A stretch of DNA of 64,000 nt from NCBI RefSeq assembly GCF_011386835.1, contig NC_088794.1, positions 64,700,506 through 64,764,505 on the forward strand, written 5' to 3'. This document shows positions 47,617 through 59,929 of the stretch, in pieces (positions within the stretch are counted from its first letter, which is position 1; every line of letters begins with the position of its first letter). The position numbers and the translations under genes were made by a program. Origin of the DNA: Chrysemys picta bellii (lineage: Eukaryota; Chordata; Testudines; Emydidae). The notes under the pieces are model-generated. The model saw nothing but the letters and a program-made list of their open reading frames with translations, searched no databases and was not told where the DNA came from.

Positions 47617-48779
47617 TCAGCTCCTGTTAAGTCCTGAATGTATGGGCAATCCCATCATGTAATTTTCCAAACTGTTCCTGGTCTGCAGCACATAGAACCA
47701 TGGAGGGGACTCAAGATGTGGTCCGGGTGCAGCAGGAGCCTGTATTCTAGTGGCCATAAGCATAAGCAGCCTCTCAAACAGGTCTTTCTGCTCAAGCCTC
47801 ACTCCTGCTCAAGAATCTGTACTACAAGCCTCTTCTCATGCACTGAAACTCTGTCCTCTTGCACTGCAGCCTGTCTGTGCCGTGCACTTGCCGTTCCACT
47901 TGCCATGAATCCTTCTCCCTCTGGTACTGCACCTGCCTGATGGCCCTGTCCTGAATGTCCAGCACAAGTTCATCATGGAAATGCTTCTGCTTGGACTGGT
48001 CCATGACAGTTATACATCAGGGACCTGTTGCAGTGGGCCCGCACTGCCAAGATTGATGGACTAGCAGACGTTAAAGGACCATCAGAGTTTGAAGGATCTA
48101 AAAGCAGACCTCAAACAGTGCATTTTTGTTTCAGTGCTTCACAACAAGTTCAGTGCACCCAAGGCAAAAGTCCCTTGTTCAATCTCAAGGCCAAAAAACG
48201 ATATTTTGTAAAACTGAGCTTTAATATATCCTGAGAGGAATGCCACAGCTCCAGAAACTCCTTGGCATTGAAAAGCATCTTCAAGTAGGGACTCAGAATG
48301 TGCTGCAGCTTCTCCGGCAGCAAAGCCTTTTAGAGCATCAGTTTGAGTACAAGAGTCACTGGCAGCCTCATCTGGTGCTTTCTGGCTTTCCTCCACTAAT
48401 ACTGGATTCAGGGGGTGAGAAGGTCACAATCCCAGTTGACCAAGCTGTTGTAAAGTGCTTGTGGCTCAGTGCTTGATGCAGTACTCAGTACCTGGTCAAA
48501 CTCCTTGTAACAGAGATAGGATAATGATGAGTTCTCAGGAGTGTGATTCTCATCCCTGACTTTCCAGTAGTCATTCTTTAGCTGCTTAATCTGCTCCCTG
48601 CACTGGTCCAGTGAATCCCTAACACTGCCAGTTTCTTTCTTATTAGCTGGTACGAGTGGTAGGTAATTCCTGAAAATCTTGCTAAAGTCCAACTGTTCGT
48701 TCATCTCGGCACCAGAGATTAACCAAAATCTGGCTGAGCTCCCACGATCAGCTAATAGCATGCTTGGCAAAGGACTCAT
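47617..48779 (-). pseudogene. Harbinger accessory ORF, Myb/SANT-like (MSANTD type), broken
   Basis: Minus-strand frame 48779-48408 contains DQCREQIKQLKNDYWKVRD followed by SYLCYKEFDQVLS, the second half of a Myb/SANT-like DNA-binding domain (family pattern EQCRxKIKxLKxxYxKxxD...FYxELDxILG). Further minus-strand pieces continue in other frames: an acidic/serine segment at 48396-48139, then a glutamine- and arginine-rich helical segment (48004-47822, with QVQYQREKDSWQVERQ) and RLEQKDLFERLLMLMATR at 47802 onward, which match the C-terminal part of such proteins. In known Harbingers this protein binds the transposase and DNA. Frameshifts break it here. Confidence 0.7.
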
Positions 48780-49159
48780 TTATGTCAGTGGACATTACAA
48801 ATGCAGAAGAAAGTTCCCTCTGCTTGCAGCTCTGCGGTCAGAACAAAATGGAAGGGTTATGTGTCAAGAAGCAGTACATGAAACAGGAGGGTTGCTTCCA
48901 TTTCCTCTGAGTCATTTGGCTAGTGTTGGGATAGAAAGTACACTGTCCTATGGGACTATAGTACAGTGTTAGTGGACTCTCATGACCCTAGTCTGGGAGT
49001 CCTGGGCTGCATCTATACTGCAAAACAATGGGATTTGGGCCTGGGTCCCCAAAGGACTCGGGCTTGAACCCTCCACACTTGATTTGTGTGTAGATGGCAG
49101 TGGTGGGTTTGAGCCTGAATCGGACCCTGGACTTACTTTAAAGTATATACATGGCCTTA

Positions 49160-49410
49160 GAGATAGGACACTGATTCAGGAGATCTGGGTTCAATTCCCA
49201 GCTCTGCCACAGATTACCTATGTGACCTCTTAAAAGTCCTCCTTTGTGCCTCAGTTCCTCATCTGTAAAATGGGGATACTAATCATTCCTGTCTCCCACA
49301 TTGTAACTCTTTTGTCTATTTAGATTAGAAGATCTTTAAGGCAGGGATTGTTTGTTACTATGTGCATATACAGTGTCCAGCACAATGGAGCCCCCATAAT
49401 AAGATATTAA
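49160..49410 (+). mobile_element. MIR-like SINE with L2-type tail
   Basis: Starting right after the Harbinger target duplication, it has tcaggagatctgggttcaat, tcccagctctgccacag, atgtgacctcttaaaagtcc, ctcatctgtaaaatggggat, then ttgtctatttagattagaag, caggga and tccagcacaatggagccccc. This is a tRNA-derived SINE whose 3' end matches L2. The Harbinger may have landed in its 5' part or beside it. Confidence 0.8.
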
Positions 49411-51935
49411 ATTAGGCTGGAGAAGTCATACTGCCTTCCTTTTCATTCTGAAACAATATTTTGTCCATCAATATTTTCATATATTGTTAATACTAATAAT
49501 GCAAAGCCAAGCCACCACCTAAATGTTCTAGATATCAGAGCAATCAGGATGATATGTTCACCCTACAAGGTGGAACCAATATATCTGACCTGATGGGACA
49601 ATACTGTAAAAGCAAGTAATAAGGGAACCAAGTAGAAAGAATTAAAGGGATCCATGCTCCATTTCTAGTGAATTAAAAAGTAGCCGGTATCAGTCAGAAT
49701 GACTCACATCATGAGACAGACAAACATACTGGCAGAATACCTGAACGCCTATTGCACTGGGGAAATGGAGAATGAAAACTATTCAATTTGATAAATGGAA
49801 TGGACAAGTTTGTCTATAAAGAATCACCAACCTCATCATTGTCAAGGTGTACAGCAGATCACAGAATAGGTAATTGCCGGTGCACATACTTCTGAAAAGG
49901 AGAAGTTTTGCTGACCTACTATATACCCTTTCTTGAATTTCAATCCTTCAGAAAATGGTAAATATGACAAAGGGCACATAATGCTGATAGCTTTTTTTGG
50001 CGTATGAGTTCATGGCTCACTAGTCCAGTCTAAACATGACAAGAGGACCCATTTTAGTTTTGGTTACCCACAATTCCAGATCTGTTGATATGAAATTCAG
50101 TTCACAATTATTTAAGTTAATGGTAAGGCTTGTTTAAAAAAAAAAAAGAAAGAAAACTGCTGAAAGACGCAAATGTTTTAGAATGACAATCACCCATGTG
50201 CCTGCATTGCAAGTGCCTGTTGAATCTTAAAGATACAGTGCGAAATCTGGATTTCATTACTCCTTATGGTGGAGTGACAGAGGTTTCCTCTAGCAAATCT
50301 CTTCCAGATATTTGTGATTTCCTCTAGAAAGGTCTGAATGAAAGGTTCACACCATACTCCTGCTCTCAGAATCTTGGGAGCCAAAGCCAATCACATTTTG
50401 GTAGACACTCCCTTTTTCTTGTGCACAGGTTTCTCATATCTACAGTTAACATAAGGCCACAGGAAAAATTTCTCTTGGAGTCTTTCGTTGACCTTCAGAG
50501 AAATTTGGAATTTGTTCTTTGAATGTTTAAATTTGAATTTTTTTGTACTTCCCAACTAAAAAAATAGCACTTCGCTGCTGTGAATAAGTCAAACAGGGTA
50601 GAGAGGAAGTGGATTGTTTTGTGTTTATCAAAGGCAATGACTATAAAAGTGTAACTCTGCTTTACTCATGGTACTCCATAAATTAGCATCAGCATTATCC
50701 TGATTCAATTGATATATACTGTTGAGAAAGTGAAAGTTTATGCTTTCAAGTTTACAAACAGTATAAAGCCACACAACACGTCCTGAAAAATGAAAAGATG
50801 TTTGATACAATCATCAGCATGACCTTCCCATATGATGATAGGGCCATGATTTCTTAAACCTGCCTTATTTCTGTTTTGAAAAGTGACATTATTTGAAAGA
50901 TTCCAGTAGCATCACAACACATTTACGTTGTGTTTTGTTTCTGAACTACAGATCTTAACTACATACTCCTTAAACACTAGGATAAATTCCATTTAGTTCA
51001 TGAAGCTGATTTAAAGTTGTCTTTACTGATACTGTATTATAGCAATAATTGACTGGTTTTGAAGTCAACCAGGCTATAGGATACATAGCCAATATCAACT
51101 TATTTTAATGTTTTCTCTTCTAAAATGATGTACAATATGAAGTATTCACTGAATTTCATTATTATATCATCTTTTGCAACTTGCTCTTACATTTATTTTG
51201 TAATGTTCTAGCTGACCTTTCACTGGTTTTTTTCTTTTGGTAGTATGGAAACAATGAATGTAGAAGTGATGTTTGGCGTGTTTCTAACTGTGCTTAGTGC
51301 AATAGCAAATTACAAATCTGTAAAATATAAAATTTTGGTCTTAATTTAAGACAGAAACAGCATTGTAGGCTTCTGGGTCCTTACATATCATCTTGCCCAC
51401 TGAGGTTTCATGGGGCTAAGGCCCAGGGCCTTGTTTATATCTTTGCCTCTGTGGCTCTGGAACTTCAGCAGCATACAACAAAAATGATTTCTAAAATTTT
51501 ATATATTTTATAAATTTTATACACTATAAGCTTACTGTTACTTGCAAGCCTGACTGATTTCTCTTTAAATGAATCACACTGTATTAGTAGCTTCTTTTGT
51601 CCATGGGGAAAAAATGATCGGTATACAAACTTGGAATAACTAATATTTTGGCTAACACCTAAATTTTCAAGCTCCCAAAGACATGGAAGCAGCAATACAA
51701 TCTTAGAAAGCAGGGTAGCTGCCTGAGTTATGCTGGAGGATGTTGTGTTATCATAGAGCCTTCAAGATTAATGAGAGCTGAAACCATTCCTGAAAGGTAT
51801 ACAGGAAACTGACAACACACTGATCTTTTGTAGACTACAGGATGTTGTATGTTGACTATTTGACATTGTTAAAGTTATAGGTTCCTATATTCCCTTCTAC
51901 CATGAAGCAAAGATGATTGCTCTTGCTGCCTGGCT
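49411..51935. other. Unassigned AT-rich DNA
   Basis: No gene or named repeat recognised; a poly-A-like run lies at about 50136-50148. Minus-strand frames at 50190, 50628 and 51465 have no known motif. Confidence 0.45.
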
Positions 51936-51939
51936 TCCT

Positions 51940-53400
51940 CTTCTCTCTCTCTCTTTGATCACCTCCACTCCAGCTTTTGGCCTCTCCAAAGATGACTTTG
52001 CAAGGTTAATAATGAGCTCCTCCTTAGTAAATCTAGAGGACACTTCTCTGTTGTCATCCTTCTTGGTCTGTTACCTTTGACATAGTTGTTCCCACCTTCC
52101 TTCTTTAGTTTTGCTCTTCCTTGGCTCTGTTTTCTTTATTTCCTCTGTTGCTTCTAACTGCTCTTCCATCATCTTCTTTAATCTTGCCCTTCTTCATCTG
52201 CTGATGTCCCTGAGGGTTCTTAGTTGTTCTCAGTCCCCTCTGCCTTTTTCTCTGCACACTTTCTCTGATCTTACTTCCTCACAAGGCTTCAACTTTCTTC
52301 TCTGATATCCAAAAATCTCCTATCTCCAGCAACCCTTGACATCTCTATATGGATGTCCAATTGTCTTCTCATATTCAATCTCTCTCCACAATATACTTTC
52401 CTCCGCCTCTCCCTTCTATATCTCCAATGAAAACTTTGCTATCCTTCCTTTTGTAAAGGGTCTACTCAATTCAACAAAAAATAATACTTTACTCAAGGCT
52501 GGGAACTTGCTACTTTATTCAACTGGAGCACAAGAGTGTGTGTATGTGTGGGGACTGGGGAAATAGAAATTTACAAAACAGGGAGTAATGGAGAGGTGGA
52601 GCATGGCTCCATTCCATAATACTCTGGGTAAGCCAGTTAACCCTATCACGATCACTTTACTATTCGTCCTATTTTCCCAACCCATTACTGCACTGTAATA
52701 TTTGTTTCTTCTCTCTCATTTTATCCAGTCAGTTCTGGATAATGCTGAGTTCTGTCATTTCTTCCTCTTTAACACCATCAAAATTCACCCTTGGCTCACT
52801 GCCCTGAATTATAAAATCATTGTCAATGCTATTGTCATCTCTAATCTTGTTTTCATTGATGTGCTATGTGACCTCCCTGCTTGTCGCCTCTCCAGTCTGG
52901 GTGCAATGCTGCTGTTACAGCCATCTTCCACTCCCAGTCTGATCACATCTACTTTCACTCTGAATACTTTCAATAGTTTTTCTCCTTCATCAAATTCAAG
53001 CTCTTGTCCTCTTCCTCTACTGACGTCTCTGTTCTCATGTTCTCCAGTGTCCCCCTCTCTCTGCGTGTTCTTCTCAATTCTGTCATTTTATTCCTTCCGC
53101 ATCTCCTTTTACTATTTTTCGTTTCATGATTTCTATCATGTTGTTACCTATGCCCAGAACTGTCTCCCTGCTCCCATCCACCAAGCACCCATTCTCACCT
53201 CTTTTAAATCAACCGCTTCAAATAATTCCCCCTCTCTTTGCATTAATAAAAATCTCCTTGCTCTTTGTTGAAGGCTGTCATGTCTTTAGTTTTGTCTTAG
53301 ATTTTAAGCTCTTTAGGACAGAAAAGATGTCTTTTGTAAAGTGCTGTGTAATTTCATTGCACTATACACAGTAAATCTTTTGTAATAATAGCATTTGAGT
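51940..53400 (+). mobile_element. L2 LINE, ORF2 C-terminal part and 3' tail, sense
   Basis: The pyrimidine-rich sequence follows L2. Part of the reverse transcriptase region is at 52220-52470 (cacaaggcttcaactttctt, then gacatctctatatggatgtc). The C-terminal region follows after an unlike stretch at about 52480-52680, with tgctgagttctgtcatttct and the frame 52702-53271 reading VNAIVISNL and DLPACRLSSL (L2 pattern VxALVISRLDYCN...LPxxxLxxL). Then comes gctcccatccaccaagcacc, and the tail cttagattttaagctctttag at about 53300. The 189-codon frame is a remnant carried by low-stop composition, not a host gene. Confidence 0.7.
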
Positions 53401-54143
53401 GGAGGTTAATGCTGCTTCTTGCAGGATTAACTTCCCCTCCTCACCTTTACCAGCTGTTACAAAGAAAGTGTGCAGCAATGGAGAATGCACCATGGCAGCA
53501 TGGCTTCTTACTGACCTATCCTGCTGGGGGAGAGTTAGAGGCAGCACAGAGTTGCCAGTCCACGTGGAACCCCTCAGATATCAGGTCATATGGTTGAGCA
53601 ATCATCAGAAATAATTCCTTGTAAAGATACCTAAGCAGAGCTAGATACATCCAGAACCATCATATATGAAGAGATCCTCACCTATCACTTCCAAAATAAA
53701 TAAAGGAGAGTATTAGTACAGACAATATATAAGAGATGGTTTGTGACAAAGTTCTTTATCAGAAGGATGCCACCGGAGGCCGCCACCCTATCCGGTGTTA
53801 GCACCAAGGACTGTGAGAGGATGTTGTTGTCAGCCTACTTCATCCTTCCTTGCTTGGAGCACTGTGATCTTCAGGGATGTTTGTGGTTTGATCCTTGCCT
53901 TCTCCTCCTCTTCCCCGCTTGGTACCTTCTCTTTAAGTCATCCACTCCCTATAGAGGTCCTACTGCACATATATTTCCGAAGCTATTCCATAAATACCGA
54001 AGGTGCAATACACAGTATGATGGAGAAGGTTAACACATTATTTTGTTGAAAATTTAGTTCTTTGTCACAAGGCAACATTGATAGGTTTTATTGCCAGCAA
54101 TTTTCAACCTATCCTGAAAAAAAATCCATACCTGTTGCCAAAG
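53401..54143. other. Unassigned DNA
   Basis: No repeat or gene recognised. Two overlapping plus-strand frames at 53743-54049 give no known domain and are probably chance. Confidence 0.4.
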
Positions 54144-54151
54144 GACTACAC

Positions 54152-54459
54152 CAGGGGTCGGCAACCTTTCAGAAGTGGTGTGCCGAGTCTTCATTTATTC
54201 ACTCTAATTTAAGATTTTGCATGCCAGTAATAAATTTTAACATTTTTAGAAGGTCTCTTTCTATGTCTATAATATATAACTAAACTATCGTTGTATGTAA
54301 AGTAAATAAGGTTTTTAAAATGTTTAAGAAGCTTCATTTAAAATTAAATTAAAATGCAGAGCCCCCGGACCAGTGGCCAGGACCCGGGCAGTGTGAGTGC
54401 CACTGAAAATCAGCTCGCGTGCCGCCTTCGGCACCCGTGCCATAGGTTGCCTACCCCTG
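54152..54459. mobile_element. Non-autonomous hAT element (308 bp)
   Basis: It begins CAGGGGTCGGCAACCTTTC and ends GGTTGCCTACCCCTG, hAT-type inverted ends. Flanks gactacac (54144-54151) and gactacaa (54460-54467) are a 7-of-8 target duplication. The centre is AT-rich with a GC-rich right part (cgtgccgccttcggcacc). Non-coding. Confidence 0.85.
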
Positions 54460-54617
54460 GACTACAACATAGGAAATCTAACCTCAAAACTCATATTTCA
54501 CCACTTCTATACAGAGATACAGACTAATGACTACAGTAAAAAATAAAAATAAAAACCAACATTTACCCTGTGTAGCAAGCTGGATGAAAAAAAGACAACA
54601 CAGGAAACATTGTAAAA

Positions 54618-54850
54618 GTAAAAAGAACGGGGAGTACTTGTGGCACCTTACAGACTTATTTGAGCATAAGCTTTTGTGTGCTAAAACTCACTTCATCGGA
54701 TGCATGCAGTAGAAAATACAGTAGGAAGATATATATACACAGAGGACATGAAAATAGTTGACATACCAACTATAACGAGAGTAATCAGTTAAGGTGGAAT
54801 ATTATCAGCAGGAGAAAAAAAACTTTTGTACTGATAATCAGTTGTATGCC
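54618..54850 (-). mobile_element. Penelope-like element terminal region, minus strand
   Basis: Read on the minus strand, the right-hand part ends in gtaaggtgccacaagtactc and a ttcttttt tail, the same 3' tail as the 45-bp insert at 47.2 kb. Upstream it has atccgatgaagtgag and agcttatgctc, which in intact relatives form a hammerhead ribozyme core (see findings). Text at 54710-54840 (gaaaatacagtaggaagata, tcagcaggag) continues the same family. Non-coding. Confidence 0.65.
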
Positions 54851-56450
54851 AAACTTAGCCCTTTTGTAGAGAAGAACAACCCCACTGAAGATAGCAGAAT
54901 TGTGCCCACACATACCAGGCACGAGTTTATCCCTCTCTGTTTAATTGATATGCATACTTCTTCAAAATAAGTATTCACCGTATTTGTGATGCATCAATAC
55001 ACAATATCATTTTTTATTTTGCATTGCATTCCTTGATTTTTCATATAATGCTGATCTACCTCTATTTCAGATTTTCAGTTTCAAGTGATAAACTAGTACC
55101 AAAAGAAAATTTGAGACACTGTGATTATTTTATAACCACTGGAAAAAGAACCCATCCAAATGCATAATTATTGCCATGCTACAATTTACTATAAAGTTGA
55201 TATTTTCTCAACTGAAGACTCCAAGAAACAAGAAAATCAGGTAAAAAATTAATGCTTTAAAAATAAACAGAAATTATGAGTCTAATTTGTAATGATCCAA
55301 ATGTATATGACATTAGTGCTTTCTCCTAAAAACATGTATTAAAATTCTGTGAAACACGCTAGCGAAATCTGACATTCCAAATTTTTTTCCATTTATTGCC
55401 TGCACCATCTATGTGCTTGTTCTGACAGTAATGATGAATTTTTAAAAAAAAATAATTAACTTAATTCACAATATGAACTTTTTTATCCTTGAGGAATTGA
55501 TCCTTCTGATCAGAAAAATAGCTAAGTAAATTACCTTTAGATATGTTAATCCCTTCTGCTACAACATTAATTTATGATACATTTATGGCATAAAAATTAT
55601 AAAAGAAGGATCATTTAAGATATACAAATATTTAAAAGCAGCTATGCACTGGCTTCACTTTTTAAAAAGTTTGTTTACATAAAATAAGCACCAGAAAATG
55701 GCAATACACCACATATTAGGAGCACACTTATACATTTTTTCAGATATAAGTAATTACTATTACCATAGTATATCAAATCTTGTCATATGGGAGTCATTTT
55801 AGCAGTTCTATTTCTGATTTTTGTGTCTTGTGTTATTGACTGAGACACATATAGACATGAACTATTCCTGTAGAAGCACTGACTTGCTGGTTCAGGAAAC
55901 AATAATTTAATACAGCAATCATGTCTGTCACTATATTATCACATGTTTCAAAGGCTTCCCAAATAATATCACAGAGGTTAAAATCCACCCATAAGTCAGT
56001 CTTATTATTATATGTCTTCTTTTATGATGTGATGTTTTATTCTCATGTCTCCTCCTTAAGGGGTTGTAGCATGCTCCTATTATTAGCACTTCAATCTTTC
56101 TATCTAGGTATAACCGAAAAATAAAATTAAAACTGTGCCTTGTAAAGTTATTATTCAGGGGCCGGAATCTGAAACTCTTAAAGTAGTCCCCTTGATTTAG
56201 AAGGGATTATTCAACAAGTAAGGATTGTAGGACTGTGCCCCAGGTCTGTACTATAAAGATATACCGGTAATTTATTTTATGGTTAAACTTCAGTATGGTG
56301 CTTAATTAGCCTTAAGCTAACTTTAACATTAATGGGAGCCCTGTGACTAATTTGTCCTGCACCCTGCTGAAAATTTTAATCTAACTAAACTCTTATATTC
56401 CCAAGTATAAATCACTAAACAAATCTGTATTAACACCATAAATCATTATT
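54851..56450. other. Unassigned AT-rich DNA
   Basis: No gene or repeat recognised in this 1.6 kb. Confidence 0.45.
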
Positions 56451-56454
56451 TAAT

Positions 56455-56870
56455 ATTTATATTACAGTAGTATCCAGAAGCCTCAAGTGGGATGAGGGTC
56501 CCACTAGGTGAAGCTCTGCACAAACACATGGTCACTGCCCCAAGGAGATTACAGCTACAAGTAACATATGAAGCATAGGAGGTGAGGTATATAAAAAGAT
56601 CTATAAAAAGATCCACACAGGCACATGCCAGCTAACCCCATATGCCACTCAAGCTACTTTTTAATTGGCTGGTGGTTGTTGCTGGTTTGTTTGTTTGTGG
56701 TTTTTTGTTTTTGGTATGTTGGCAGAGGTGGGTCTTGGGGAGAGATCTGAAGGAGATCAGCTCAGTGAGGGTGTTGCACTCATAAGAGGTAGTGAAAGCA
56801 CAGAGTACATGTGCAAAGCTGAAAAATGAGCTAGCAGTGCTGCTGGAGTGGAGGAGCAGGGTGACTACAG
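56455..56870 (-). mobile_element. L2-type LINE 3' end, antisense
   Basis: The plus strand reads ttacagtagtatccagaagc, then ctctgcacaaacacatggtc, actgccccaaggagattaca and later gtgggtcttggggagagatc. This is the antisense 3' end of the reptile L2 (pattern acggtagcacctag...ctgtacaaacac...cctgccccaaagagcttacaatc). A GT-rich low-complexity run interrupts at about 56675-56710. Confidence 0.6.
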
Positions 56871-58224
56871 CAGGGTATTTTAATTTGACTATCAGGGTTA
56901 CTGAACTTTGCTTCTATTTATAATTTCAAATGAAAATGAAAGAGTGTATTTTTTTGGTATTCCCAATCATACTCAGTCACTAAATATTCCTCTGTAATAC
57001 TGAGCTATAAAGCTACCTCTCTTGTGATGGTTTTCTGGACCATCCTATATCCCTGTATTGTGCATTGCTGTTTATACTATTTAATAGTTTTATTTTTTCA
57101 AATACCTCTCTATTTGTACATAAATATTCTTCATAGACATTGGCTTGTAATACTTTTCAGTGCTTGCTTATATTCCCCTTTCCTCCACTGTTTCCTAACA
57201 CAAAAGGGTCTTTGACAGGGGAGTATGTGAATTGCATTACCCCTCCAGTAATACCCACATCCCCATTTGAGATTTAGCTCCATTTCAAGAAATACTATGG
57301 CCAAAAGGCGGTATTTCTAAGAATAGGTGAGATTTCCCATCAGGATACCTAATCAGGCTGTTTCTGATACGACATACTTTCATTCAGTTCAGAGTATGAT
57401 GCAACACAAATTCAATTTACCCTTTATAAGTTAATGTAAATGATTTAGGTACTATATAATACAACACGACAAGTTACCCCATTAAAAGTATAATGGAAGA
57501 GAAATTAAATGACTTTGAAAAAAAGAGATCATCTGAATTTGATTACTATTTTAAAAAATAAAATTTACTATGTGTAATATTTAAGAGTGGACATACTTTT
57601 CTGGGAGTGGAAGAAGTGTGATTTTATGTTATTTGGACATCAGGTAAAAAAAAAAAGGAAAAAAAGAGGACAAAACAGCATCTTCACCAGCTAGGCTTTC
57701 ACCATACACCTTTATATATTCTATAGTCTTCTCTGATGATTCTGTCCCAAGAAAACAAGGACAAATAACTCATGCATGAAACTCTTTGGAGGTTACATTA
57801 TGATGTGTGGAAAAGCAAAATTGTTAGTATAACTTAATTATTATTGTATGGTCAAAGTATCATTATTTTGAATAGTAAATGGGCCATAACTACATATGTT
57901 GTATGCTCATGGTACACTTTTCCTTTCATGTATCAGCACAAATATAACTCGCTCATTCTCAGACTTTTTCTCTAACATGCATCTAATTGCCAGCAACAGG
58001 ATATGCTTTGATTGGAAGCACATATCTGAAATGAATAAAACAGAATAGTAGATCAACATAAAACATATGTTCCTGTGTCTATTGATGTATATCATAATAT
58101 TTCAGGTTGCCAAACTTCATCACATGGCCTCATCTCTTGGGGTAAAAGATTACATTCCTGGCCTCTCTGAGAACTAGCCTACAAGGATCCAAATCAGCTT
58201 TAGGTCACAGATTTAATTCCAAAC
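56871..58224. other. Unassigned AT-rich DNA
   Basis: No gene or repeat recognised. Confidence 0.45.
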
Positions 58225-58225
58225 C

Positions 58226-58298
58226 AGAGGGCAAATTCATCCCTGATATAACTCTACTAAAGTCAGTGGAATTACAGTAGGGATTAATTTGACCATGG
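58226..58298. repeat. Fold-back repeat (aaattcatccctg type)
   Basis: gggcaaattcatccctgata and, from the other strand, ggtcaaattaatccctactg face each other around a centre with aagtcagtggaat. This palindromic repeat type recurs in reptile DNA. Confidence 0.5.
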
Positions 58299-59925
58299 GT
58301 TATTAGAAATCTGGAGAGACATTTCCTATTCACAGTACAAAAAACACTACCAAAATTAAACAGAAACCATGCAGAAAATAATGTTATTTGTTAGAGTTCA
58401 AACTAGAAAATAATTACCATAAAAATTACTATAGCAAATCCACTTGATAGTAATATTACTTACTGTAACAATAGTTCAGAATTGTTATGCTTTGTAAGTT
58501 GGCTCATGTATTAAGAAGGATAAATACAAAATGAGTTACATAAACTTTATTCACAATTTTAAAAAAATAGATATATAACTGTAAACTCTGCCTTTTTCAA
58601 ACTCTAAGTATGTCTTCATATTAAAGTACATGTGTGCTTCCTGACCCCCGGTCCTCACTGTCAAAATTATTCAGCTGCACTTAGTAAGACAAGCCTAGAT
58701 TTAAGTATTGCCCTTTTATACAAAACCTTAAGATAAAAACGAGGTTTGGATTAATTTATAAAAGAGAAAATGATGTACTAAAAGCAAGATACTAAATCAA
58801 TTTTAAACACCAAACACAATTTATGTCTGACTTTAAAACTCATCCTCAAAACATTAATCTACACAAAGGCCAGAAACTGAATGAGGCATAATTTGTGAAA
58901 CTGATACCTTTCATCACAACCTCTAGCTGAAAAGGTCATTAGATATATTATATCTAAGTGAGCAGCTTATCCCTGCTTCATTACTGATAATTAAGGCAAG
59001 TAATATTTTCTTGACAGTAATGTGTCCAGTAAGAGATATAGTCTAGTTTGCATAAAATAGACATTAATTACCAGAATAGTACCACAGATAAAAAAAATTA
59101 AGTACCTATGTAACATGGTTTCATTATTTTTTCTTCATTTCCTTAAAGAATTAGCAGTCTCAGAAACATAATGAGCATATTAAGAAATCCATTTTCAAGC
59201 ATTTATTAAAATCCATAATACACATTACACATAGATATTTGTACAAATACATAAACAAAAATGAAGGCATTTTAAACATATACATTATTTAAAAATCTTT
59301 ATGTCAGCTTGTATTACTGAGTGAGTCATGGATGTAATAAAGAGATCAAGTAGCAGATTAACATTTGGGACATTATTTAAGAATGTTATAGCGCCCATGT
59401 GTAGGTCACAAAAGTGCAAAATCACTGATCTGAAACTTCAGAGACTCAGACTCATACACTTATTTCAGGGTTTTTCATGTTTTAGTTTATATTTAATCTA
59501 ATTTATATAAATAGCAATTTTGCTATTATGTAGAATAACATCTATTGAGAAAAATCTTAACTCTGATCACTTCTGTGTCTTTGGCTGAGAAAACCAATAA
59601 CTGAGTGAACTAAAGCTTACGCTGTTAAACAAAAGATCAGTCTTTACATCAAACACCCATCATGACATACATCACTGAAACTTGACTGGATGACTAACCT
59701 AAGTGGGTACTGGCACACCTATTTCTGTGATTCATGATCCCAGCGGAAGAAGAGAGTACAGATACCTATTCTCTTCACATCCAACTTCAAAACAGTAAGA
59801 AAGGTCCTATTCTGAGAATGAACATATGCAAATCTACTCATTTAGCATGCAAATACTGTGACAAATTCAATGTGGGAAGTCTTGTGCTCCAGAATCTACC
59901 ACACATTCCCCCTCTTAACCATGAT
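58299..59925. other. Unassigned AT-rich DNA
   Basis: No gene or repeat recognised. The plus-strand frame 59734-59934 has no known motif. Confidence 0.4.
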
Positions 59926-59929
59926 TCTG

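Larger units (their letters stand above)
45302..49156. mobile_element. PIF/Harbinger DNA transposon relic, two-ORF type (3,855 bp)
   Basis: The left end is GGATATGTCTACACTGCAAT; the right end, inward, is GGCCATGTATATACTTTAAA; over 25 terminal bases 18 match. TTA at 45299-45301 and at 49157-49159 is the perfect 3-bp duplication typical of the superfamily. Inside are a broken DDE transposase on the plus strand (about 45900-46775) and, convergent to it, a Myb/SANT-like accessory frame on the minus strand (about 48780-47617). This is the layout of autonomous animal Harbinger elements. Both genes are disrupted, so the copy is dead. A 45-bp foreign insert sits between the two genes. Confidence 0.85.

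Noticed and set aside
49007..49156. Separate small MITE at the right end of the Harbinger relic (gggctgcatctatactgc start)
   Set aside because: It lacks a TTA flank on its left, whereas pairing the right end with 45302 gives TTA on both sides; the internal motif is better read as a subterminal repeat.
52702..53271. 189-codon plus-strand frame as a new gene
   Set aside because: It corresponds to the L2 ORF2 C-terminal part; stop scarcity reflects pyrimidine-rich sequence.
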